DNA from: Colias croceus
Taxonomy: Eukaryota; Arthropoda; Insecta; Lepidoptera; Pieridae
Reading direction: 5' to 3'
NCBI RefSeq assembly: GCF_905220415.1
Contig: NC_059544.1
Span: forward strand, 11,348,501 to 11,412,500
DNA length: 64,000 nucleotides
The notes beneath the pieces are model-generated. The model saw only the letters and a list, made by a program, of their open reading frames with translations. It searched no databases and was not told the DNA's origin. Shown here piece after piece: positions 46,101 through 58,100 of the stretch (its first letter is position 1; each line of letters opens with the position of its first letter). Position numbers and translations under genes: made by a program.

Positions 46101-49100
46101 TCTAGTGACGACTATAAGATTAAAGAAACTCGCGCCAAAAAACTAATGAATGGAACTTGCATGAATCATAGCGCCGATCGCGCGCCATTCATCTCTCACG
46201 CCGTGACTCAGGAGATTCTGGGAAATCAACGCGAAAGCACCTTGCATGCCATCGTTAAATAATAATTCGACTACAGTCAAACTTCCTGCCTATACTAGTA
46301 GTTTACTCCAATTTCGTAATCATATTGACAATACAGTTTACCTTGGAATTAAAAAGATAAGTCATAGGTACTTAGTCACATTGTAAATTATTTACTTTTC
46401 AGGGACAGTTTTTATTCATACGATAACGAAGTTGTAATAATTATACTACCAATAAAAAATTCAAAATTAAAGTCCTTCGCATTTGTATTTAAATCTGAAA
46501 TACCTACTTAATAAAAATAAATCCCAAATGTTATTAGATTGAGATGTGTCGACAGATAGACACGGCTGATCATTCTTGATATTTCTATAAATTGTATCAA
46601 AAATAGCATTGCGAATTTGTAGATTATAATAACAAACATGCACTATTAATAATTTCGTTTCTTTCATAGAGTAGAGACTATATTGAACGCTTTTAAACAT
46701 CATTCTTGCTAATATACCTATGTATTGTTTATTAAATACAAAATTTGCGTACGCGCATGATTGTTTCTTTTCACTCTTATGAAAATAATTGATAAATAAA
46801 ACAGTTTGTCATTTTTGTCAAGGCCCCATATTATATCAACATAAGAAAAAAAAAACTTGAAAATCTTAAACATACCTAGCAATGACAATAATTGCTCTAA
46901 AGATCATTTAATAATGACTAATCATTATTTTATTTTTCAATTATCAAATAATATGTAGTTAAAGATGTCTTATTTCATATTTGCTATAAAAAAAATATAC
47001 GAGTTGTAAAGAATGGAATGTGCGCATGTTACAGACCGGTCGGTCCTCTCCTCGATAGAGTGAAATTCCTACTGGTTGCATACCTATATGTATGTACACT
47101 GGGATATAATATATTTGTTAATTTTATGTCGGAATGTGAACCAGTTCTTACCGTATTTCGCTTACAAATCTGTGGATGGTTTTTTTTAGAAAGTAGCATT
47201 GATAGTACGATCGGCAGGTACCTAAATTAGACAATGTTTCAAGAATTATGTGTTTGTATGTTTCAAGAATTAAAGATTCAAGATTTTTTTTTGCATGAGA
47301 TATGAAATTTGATTATGAAATGGATTACATTGTATATACAAAAAACAATAGGTATTCTTTATTTTCTGACACATTTTCAATTTATAAAATAAACAGGAGT
47401 AACTAACTAAGTAGGTATATGTATAAAATGTGACAAGGAATATTTATTTTCCTTACAAGAAAATAATAAACACAATGCAAGCACTGCCGCGCATAATTGA
47501 TAGTTCTAATCTAATAAGGGTCATTTAGGACACTTTCTCGTATCAGAAGATAGGTCAATATCTATTCGAGAGAATGGCTCAAATCTCCAAGTAGATGAGC
47601 GGCCATTACTGACCCGAGGGGAGATCTGATTCCGATCGTATTAAATTATCGTTTATTTTATCTGTTAAGAATTAAGATAGGTCTTGACTATTGAGTTAAA
47701 GAGAAGTGAAATAAAATATTATTAAGATGCTTATTTTATTGTGTAAAATAAGAAATATTTTTAATGTGATTTGAGTACCTACACTCAAAAATCAGCTATT
47801 CGTATGAATATTATATTGTTCAATACTCAAATAAGGACGATACCGAATTTAGAGCACATAGTTGGCATGGCTATAAATTTATAGTGGCATGGCATAAAGT
47901 GAAGTAAAAGTTTTAGGTAGGTAGATCTATTTATGTATCAGTTTTCACTAATTGACAGAACGCCGAACGCGTGCGGGACACGCGCGGTGACCGCGGTCAC
48001 ACGCGGTCGTGAGCCAAAATTCCGCATTTTCCAAATATTTTACAAATGACCGACGCTTATTAACCAAAGGAATGTAAAGATGAAAACAAAATTTTTGCTG
48101 AGTGAGGTAGTTCCGAATTGCTTGCATTTTTATACACTTACGACAAATTCCTTGTCTTTAAATACATTTATAAAGTTTTGGATGCTGAGTGTTGCATTCA
48201 GTTGGCATAATCGTGGAATTTTGCTGGAAGGTTACATCCGATTTTCGTTTCCGTTTTTCCGGTTCTATCTCCATTACTGAAAGAATATTGTGTGATACCT
48301 ACACATTTGCCACAACATGAAGCGGTTTTTTTTAATTTTAGCGAACACAGAATATAAAATTATGTTAACATTTTTGCAATTGGTTTTCCAATTCGTCATA
48401 AGACATGCTATATTAATCATATAATGTTACAACAGTTTTTATCGATTTCACAAAATGGTATTGCAAATACATCCGTTTAGTTCAGTTAGTATCTGGGTTG
48501 AATACATTTGCCTCATGGCTCATAATACCACACATAATACATTAGTTTGCTACCATTAGGTGACGCATCTTAAAAAAATCAAAGTAATACCTACTTATAT
48601 TGCGAAATCCTCACGACATAGCACTCGTAGATTATTATTCACCATTCATAGATACGAATCTGACGCGTGGCCAAAATGGCGCTAACCCGCGTTCCGCCAA
48701 AAATAATGAAACGGATTTAGTGCGGAAGTGAGTCAATATTTACTAGGAAACCTGACTCACTGTTCCGGATCCGATAGATACATCTCTTGTATATATTATT
48801 CTTCTTATGTGTAGTTCTTGGCGCCAGTGATAATTGTTATTTTGTTCGTGAATCGTGGGAGAGTTATTCGGTGTGTCATTCGATCGATTCATTTCGACAA
48901 AGCACCGTTTTACAAATATTTTAATTGCCACAATAAATCTACACTTTTCTTGCTAAGTACATCTTTAATATAAAAATGAATCGCAAAATGTGATGGTAAA
49001 CGCATAACTCGAGAACAACTGAACCGATTTCGTTAATTCTTTTTTTATTACATTTCTTGAAGTACGAGGATGGTTCTTATGGAGAGAAAACGTAAAAATG

Positions 49101-52100
49101 TACCACGGGCGAAGCCGGGGCGGGCCGCTAGTTTTTAAATAAAAATTGAAAACTAATTAAATTTATTTTCCTAAATGTAAAAGCTCAAACAGTTTTGTAG
49201 AGTTGATTGTGAAGATAAGTGCAGGTTCTATTTCAATGGGATGATTTTGAAGAAGGTTACCTACATACCTAGTAGGTATAAAACAAAGTCGCTTTCTCTG
49301 TCCCTATGTCCCTTTGTATGCTTAAATGATAAATCTTTAAAACTACGCAACGGATTTTGATGCGGTTTTTTTAATAGATACCTAGAGTGATTCAAGAGAA
49401 AGGTTTAAGTATATAATTTATTAGGTTTTAGACAAAGCGGGCGAAGCCGCGGGCGGAAAGCTAGTAATATTTTAAATAATTGAGAAACTATGTGGTTTAC
49501 ATACAATATAAAATAATCTACTAAATATAAGTAAATCTTACTTAGTAAAGAGATTCGAATTTATATCTTTACTAAGTATAGATTATTTATAATCGTTTGG
49601 TATCAATATTCATTTATATCGATACCAAACTATGTATAATTAATAATAGATAAATTATGTTTTGCAAACAAAATACTACCAGCCTACAACAAATACCTAA
49701 TTGCAGATTACTTAAAGAATAATAAAGGTTCGAACTTCGAGGAGATACCTAAATGAACCCACATAAAAAAGAACAAAAATTTAAGATAAAACAGCTATCT
49801 ATCCCAAATTTAGTCTTATCTTCGAATTCATAAATTATTACAAAGATGGATGCCTGTTAATAATTTTGTTCGGCTCTTTGATCGCATATTTTATAAAACA
49901 AATTTATAGTATAATCGATTTAACTGACCTTTTTGTGTATATTTTGTACATGAATCATGCATGTGGCAACATTATGTCGGCAGCATAGCCTCTAATTTAT
50001 TACGAAACCGCAGAATACTTGGTATTTTCCCGCTCTTTACAGCTAATAAAGTTTTTGTAAACTGTCAGGTTATACATATAAATCTTAAACGTAGTTCACC
50101 ATTGGTTGTAAAGTGATACTCCCACTGATGTGGGCAGTGGCAAGCTTAAAATCTGAGTGATTGTTGATTTGGAATAGGTAATTAGATTTAAATGCCAATT
50201 ATAGATAAGGCTATATTTCGCTGTCTGTTGGCGACATTTGGACGAAGTCTAATCCTTAAACCTATTTTTTTTTTATATTATAATCATCTGCGATCAGTCA
50301 ATTGACTATGAGCAGATGCTTTGGATCAGAATAAATTATTGGCGGTTGAAGAATTAAGAGCCAGTGCCCTAATCCCCATAACTAATGTAGCTCGACATCA
50401 ATATTAGCTCTTTTCAGGCGTTTCATGGGTTTTAGTTTAAGCAATCGCTGTGAGAGGGGATTTGGATGCATTCTAAGTTTTTGTGTGTGCTTTTTGAGGT
50501 ATTTTGTAGCTTCCTCCTTAATTGTAGGCATTTCTCAATACTCATGAATTTCAGAGTTGCGAGTGAACCATGTATTGTATATAGATGTAATAAGTTGACT
50601 ACTTAGTAACGAATCAGTTTACTATAACTTGAATATTTATTGAAATTTTGGCTCTACCATTTACCTACAGGGGAGAGTCACGACTGTTAGATGAAAGTTA
50701 TAATAATGCCTTATTTATTAATTCATCTTATAGCGCATGAAATAGTTTTGCAAACCAAACAATACATGTTTATTGGTAGTTGAAAATCCCATGAATGTCC
50801 CTAACACAATGTTCTGAATTATCTACTCTTTTCATTTATTTATTTCCGCTGTCCCCAAGACCAGTTAATTCATTTAATAACAATTGAATACGATACGTTA
50901 AGCCGTTGAAATAATTATATACTGAACACACAATAATGACGCATATAACTTAACCAGACACTGATTTTCCATTTATTTAGAACGCAATTTATTACGCATC
51001 TTTCCAAGAAATTCGTCTACAAGCAGTAGGGGGTAGGCCATGTGTGAGGTTGGTAATTTTAGCACATGTTTCATATATTCAAAGGCATTTACTGTCCGAG
51101 AGGCACATGTGGTTTTGGCGCCAACATAATGCGAATTAAGATATAAATTACAGGCACTCAGATTTTTTTCTCTGTTCAAAAAGGGTTAATTAAATTTGAT
51201 GATGTTGAGAATATTTAAAATATAACATTATGTATTTATGAGTATCTCCAACGAATGTTGGTATTCGTATACCTTCATTCTTTTTTGGTCGAAAGATAAT
51301 ATTATACATTATCCATACTATAAGTAATATTATAAATGCGAAAGTAACTCTGTCTGTCTGTCTGTTACTCAATCACGCCTAAACTACTGAACCAATTTGC
51401 ATGAAATTTGGTATGGAGATATTTTAGGCATAGGCTACTTTTTATCCCGGTAAAATGACGCAATCCCGGAAATCCCACAGGAACGGGAACTATGCGGGTT
51501 TTTCTTTGTCTGCGCGTGCGAAGCCGCAGGCGGAAACCTAGTTACTAATAAATAAAAATACTTTATTACGTCGTAACTTTTGATTCGATTTGTATAAGAT
51601 AGGTAATTTAAGGGCAATTCGTCGTAGCACCTATTTATTCTGTGGTAACAGAATCCAGGCAGAATAGGTATTTTAAAATAATATGTTCCAGATACTTACT
51701 TAATTAATTAACTATATATAGGTAAGAAAAAAAAATTAGGTAGGTACACCTCTACAATACAGGGTTACTTGTAAAACACCAGCAACCTCGCAGGACAAGA
51801 TACCTATCATCATAAGTAACAACATTAATTGTTAGCTACGACTTTTGATATTTTGTTAGATTTTATTTTCATACAAAAATAAATGTTCATTTCATTTTCC
51901 GTTTGAATATTAAGTATAAACTCTACGCGCATCACAAAAATTACGTAAACAAGAAGCGAACGGGAGGGGAAAGGGGGCGTCGCGTCACGGTTGTCCTTTC
52001 GATGATGAGTAGAACATAGACTTACAAACGTTAGGAGAGTACAATAAAAGCTTAAAAAATCATTTAAAAATAATTTATTTCGTTATGCCGAAAGTCGTAG

Positions 52101-55100
52101 AACAAATGTTGTTACTTATGATGTTAGCTATCTTGTCCTGCGAGGTTGCCGGTGTTTTACAAATAACCCTGTATAAGCGATCTAATGATTGAAGGTTTTA
52201 AATATCTGTTATGAAATTTCATTTTATTTTAAATATTTACGATAATCATTTGATGAAGTTGGATTTTAGAAATATGTAGATACTCAAGTAAAATATATCC
52301 CTACTAATGATGATTACATGTCGTAAAATCTTCAAAAACACGTCACAAATTTTTATTTTCACCTTTACACTAACATAATATTATATAACCAAATACTGCA
52401 ATATGAGGGGCGCGGCAGGCGGGTCGGCATTAGCAAGTCAATGGAGATCAGCGTCCCGGGGCACAGCCGGGGTCTCTCTTAATACCTTGTGATTTATTGT
52501 GCCCTCCAAATTTCATTTCGCTGTCATATTCTTGAGATGGTTTAAATACAGTTTATATAACGGTTGATACTTTAATAATTATCGTCTGGGCGGTTTAAAA
52601 TCATTATTTTGGTAAGCTGTGGTTTAAATAGAATTTTCAATGGAGCTCTTCTGTAAATTACACACTTTAAAAATGAATGTGATTAAAACAATAAAAAAGA
52701 AATACCTTTCTATACTCATTACATGATTATATTACAAGGTTTTTAAATATCAATGGACCCTGAAGTCAAGTGTGTAAGTTCATCAGGCATTACACGAACA
52801 GACAACAGACAGCATTTCATTATCGCATCGCATGCGATGTTACTTTATCGATTGCGGGATATACTTAAAATGTAGCTGAGCATTTTTTTAAGAACTTTAC
52901 AAACATTAAAATATATAGTATTTTCTAGGGTTTGATTTTACGCGAGTATTATAAAAGACTATGACATTTAGAAATTAAAGACTTTTTAACAGATTTTAAA
53001 CGCGATTTATTCATTATATTCCCGACGTTTCGAACATAAACGTCGGGAAAATAATATAATGAATAAATCGCGTTTAAAATCCGTTAAAAAGTGTTTAATT
53101 TCTAAATTAAAATATATCTTTGTACTATTAAGTACCTAATCGTACAGACAATGCAACTTCCCGGAATAAAATCCGTCACTATAACTAACTTGCTCCGTCG
53201 ATGTTGCACCTTTTATTATAGGTAATGTATTAATTATTTTAAATATAGTTAGTCGCAGTCGGATTCCGCACCGGGCGGCTCCATCATAGATGATCTCATC
53301 TCATCTCATCAGTCCATTACAGTGAATTAATAAATATCTTAATATATCTCAATCTCATATCTTATAATTTACCCCAACCCCCAACACTCTTCATAATTCA
53401 GACAAAAAACGGAGTAAGGCAAAACCGTTCAAAAGAATGCTCTTAGGAGCTGTAAAGTGTAAGCTTCTATTAGAGAATAATTTGTGAATTGTAGTTTATT
53501 ATACGAAATTTATATTACAGAATAAGTAAGGAAAGTCATTTTCAAGTCATTAATAGCTTTATTCATTTCAACGTGACTATGTACCTTTGCTCAACCTACT
53601 GAAAACTAGGCAACATTAAATTCTATCAAATCAAGAAGCAAACATGTTATGCTATATGATATTTTAAAAGACAATAGTAAAAGTTCGTTGTAATATCCAA
53701 ATTTGGAATTACCTACACTTTTAAAATGCATAAAAGAATTACCTACACTTTTAAAATGCATAAAATAGATTAGAATAGAGACAACCACTTCCCCATACAT
53801 TCGCGATATATTTCGCGGTCATGAACTATTAAAGAATATCAGATACTAGCCGTGGTGCCTGGGAGCTGCCGCTTCGGGCAGCGGGTCCGCATTCCGATGA
53901 CTCATCTCGATACTATGTGTGATGTGAAAGCAGCTTGCAGCTTCTCACGCTATGCCGCTATTGCTCATGCAACTATCTTTGTGAAATAGAATCATTTTAA
54001 TATTATGTGGATCTAATTATATTCTTATGCTAACGTTGTAGCCTTTGGCCGCTTGAATCAGTCGTTGTGTTGATATATATGCACTAGATATGCAAATCCA
54101 TTCAAAAAGCTTTTGCAGTTTGTATGATAATACGAATTTAATAATTATAACGCCAAAAAGAATAAGACTTTGCAAATTGTATTTTAATTTGCAATGAGGA
54201 GTTGCTTTCCTTTGAACATTTCAATAAAAATAAGTATTAAATGTAATTTAGCAATTGCGTTTAAATTTGAACGTTTGCTGCAATATTTTTTTTTTCATAA
54301 ATCGTTTTAATATAGAGTCATCAAGGCAACGATGTTCATAATTTCAGACTAGGTCGACGGGACGGCTGCGAATAAATATCAATATTTTTATAATAATTCA
54401 TCCTTTACAAGGTATCAGAAATCGCATAGTTGATAGTATAGGACAATAAAATGATATTTCGATGAATTCCAACTTTCGTGCTGTTACTAAACAGTTAAAC
54501 ACTGTCAAGTGAGTTCACACATATTCATATGCGTTACCTTTTTCCACAAAGGAAGTTACATTAAAACAAAAGGAAAACGTGACTTAGGTAACAATTATAT
54601 TATCATCGTTTGAGCAAAACCTTTCCTCTCAATAATTTTCGGCTCATACTTCCTCACGGCTCCAGCCTCCATAGCTATGAGATCTCCCGGAGTGCGCTGG
54701 GCGGGCCGGAGGCGGCGCGGACAGCGCTCCGCCTTCCGACCTCTCCCTCCTAGGAGTGTCCAGTGCGAGTGAGGAGAGAAGAGCGGATATGATACGGTTT
54801 TCGACTTGATCATGATTTTATAAATTGGAAAACATATTACTTTGTATAAGGTTTGAGTAAGAATTGAGAATACTGTAAATTTTGAAGAAAACACCTGTAT
54901 CAATGCGACCATTGCAGTTAGCTGCATAAAAAGCTCAAATTTTTACGGCCTGTTACAAATGCCCCAACAAAACGGTTATGGTTCCGTAGAAACTGCTTTC
55001 CGAATTGGTAGAAATTGGTAAAACTATGTTATGACAATTCAAAAGTGCTTCTAGGAGAAGTCTAATTGAATGAATAAATGTTTGAGTTTGAGTTTGAAAA

Positions 55101-58100
55101 AATGGCCAATGTTGTTTCACCGAAATTAGAAAGACATAATATGGTGACATCGTTCGATGAGTTGCGATATGTGTAGCAATGTAAAAAGTGCTACAATTAA
55201 ATATACCTATAAGATAAATTTTAATATCTTTTAACAACAGCTTACCGCAATAAGCTCCCAACTTGTACCACACGCAAGTATTTTCCAAGAAGCAGTGCGG
55301 TCACAATAATTTACATTTCGGCCTTGCGCCTCCATTAACCACACCGCCAAATTGAACGAGCTGGATTATTTTTAATATTATGTTCTAAGAATTCAAGGAG
55401 CTATTTTGGGGTTCCATACTATCTGCGAAAAGCTTAAATTTTGAAGGGATTCGTTTGTTTTTTATGTTTGTTTTAAATTTTAGGTATAACTATACCTACC
55501 GAAAAACAAATGGTTCAGTGCACTAACCATAGTTATGGTTAGTGCACTGAACACTGAAGAACACAACAAAACACTGAAGTCTGAACCATTTGTTTTTCGC
55601 TATTTCAAAGTTCACATACATGGACATAAATCATAATACCTTGCTCTACATTAATAAAATGCTATGCGGAACATTAAGTACCTATTAGTAGTCTGGTATT
55701 TATTTTAAATCAAGTGTGATAAAGTTTGTAGAAAACAATACCTGAACATACAAACGCAACACGCAGTTCCTTGATTTTTTTAATCGATTCTGTAATTTGA
55801 CTTTATCTTTATCAAAAACATGATAAATGGTTTAAAAATTTGTTTATATTAACATTAATTTCTTTCTTTAAACGCGATAATGCGATTTGACATTCCACAT
55901 AAAGGATTATCTGTGTAAGAGCCAAGAGGGTAGAAGTCAATAAAAGTAAGTAACCCGCTGAGAGATCACGGGTTAATCCTGTGATACTTGCAGTCACACC
56001 CTCTGGGGTCGCCGGTTCGTTTAATTGAATAATATTAACTGTTTCTTTATTTGTTTGTTTTGTGTATAGAGTTTATAATTTTTTTTAGTAATAGAAATAG
56101 GAAGTGGTCCTTCATTGTCTCTAATATGATTGATAGAGCTCGATGTTATGGAATAGATTTTTAGTTACAATGAAATTGAACTGCGTTTGCACATTATTTC
56201 CAATAACTATTTATATTACACTAGTTTACCGATAAAATATGGTCCTTACGTTTCAATAATGTGTAGAGCAGCGCACTAATCCTCTTTTTTACCAGATAAA
56301 TGTAGCTGTAAAGTAAGTATGTAAAGTAATGTAGATATTGAGCCTTTTCCATTATTTCGTAAAGTCTTAAGACTAAGAATAATCTACGCACAAGCCTTAT
56401 AGAACTTTGTATAAATTTTTCTATTGTTTTCAGATGTTTAAAAATTCAAGCCAACAGCTTCTAGGCGTTTATTAACTTCTCGGTACTTTTAACCAAGCAC
56501 AGAATAATAAGTGGTGTTGTCAGTAAGACATGAAGTGTGAATGTAGGGCGGGCGGCCGGCGAGGGCGGGCCGTCGCGCTCACTCGCTCGCTTCCGGTGCC
56601 GTATCCGGACGCGCATCCGGCCACCATTATAAGCCTACCCTTTACAAAATTTTTGAAATTCAAATCTGTGTGCTATATTGGCAAATAATTTGCTAAAAAC
56701 GTAACTTTGTCTCTGTTGAAACCAAGAACTCAAAACACCGTTTTTTGTGTTAGTTATTTTTTGTGAAAATGTATAAGTATTTACTTATTTATTTTTTTAT
56801 TTTTTACGAACTTTTATGACTTGTAATTAAAAAGAAAACAAGTGTGTTAAAATATAATTTTATACGCGTTATGATTGTGCTGCGCAAAAAGTGATAGTGT
56901 TTAAATACAATGTGATGTTGTGGCTAAGTGCGAGCGAGCATCGCCGCTTGCAGCAGTTGTATCACGGTGCGTAACGTAAATATGTATAAAAATTCAATTC
57001 TATTATAAAATGTAAATCGGAATAATTGACAATATCTTAAATTCTATCTTTAGTCCTAAATATAGTATCCCATAGAATTTTGCATCGCTATTCCTCCACC
57101 TTTCAAAAGCAGGACTTGCTTGAAAAAAATGCAAACGTTGTGTATCAACTAATTTAATTATAATGTAGTTATACCAGTACAATAATTTATATTTCATTTT
57201 ACGTAAGAAAACCGTTTTTAATTATAAATTAAAATTTATCATAAAACTAAAATTAATTTAAATCTTGCTATTTTCGCAGCAACTATGACCACTGTTTAAT
57301 AAATAATATCAAAATGAATAATGATAAAATCAGTCAGGAATTATAAAATTTATCACCGCATGTATGGCAGTCGCTTTGCAGTTTGCACGTACATATTTTA
57401 TTGATTATTTATCATCTTTTATTTTTAAACGGTTTCCTTTACGTATATTAAATAACTTCTTTCGTCACTTCTTAGAATAAAAATAAGTACTTAGGTACTT
57501 AATATGTATAGAGTCGTTTACCAAGAACACACAGAAATAGATGTCAAATAAAAATTCCTATATTCATTAATTGATCCACATCATTTTGTATAAGATTCTA
57601 ATTTGAATTCCTACGATTATACAGTCCATAACATTTTGTATAAGATTGTAATATGAACAGATCCATACGCGGCGCTGAGCGGCTGCGCCCGCACGAGCGG
57701 CGGACAAGTGCAGCTGTGGCAGTTCCTCCTGGAGGAGCTGGCCGCTGGAGCACCTGGGATCTGCTGGGAGGTTAGTATCCACACACTTGAGAGTCAACAA
57801 AATTTAATTCTTTTAGAAAGCTTTACAACAATTAGGAGCCAGAATAATTCATTCAAATTACGACGAAAGCTAGGCTCAAGCTAGGTACTAAATATTTTCC
57901 TTCCAGTTAAAAATTATGGTACTTATTATAATTTTAATGAACAATTATGAAATGGGAGGTTATCAACCCTAGTGCACGTTTCTTATGCAAGTATTTATAT
58001 CGTACAGCAATTAATAGACTGAAGATTCTTCTTCACATTACTATAGATTATTAATAATTATCTATATCACTAATTGATTAGCCTATTACCGTTTCATTTG

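Larger units (their letters stand above)
45518..56500. other. large ETS intron downstream of the LINE
   Basis: No further exon could be defended. Elements listed separately are dispersed repeats at 45684, 48968, 49270, 51325 and 54985, a Tc1-like MITE at 51760, and hairpins at 52966 and 55500. GC-rich patches near 47950-48010, 48655-48770, 53850-53960 and 54650-54780 stand out from the AT-rich background as possible enhancers or small exons. Confidence 0.5.

Noticed and set aside
54595..54927. GC-rich frame in the ETS intron as an additional exon
   Set aside because: A plus-strand reading from an ATG near 54678 ends at a donor in phase 2, which does not fit exon 4; the minus-strand frame has no family resemblance.
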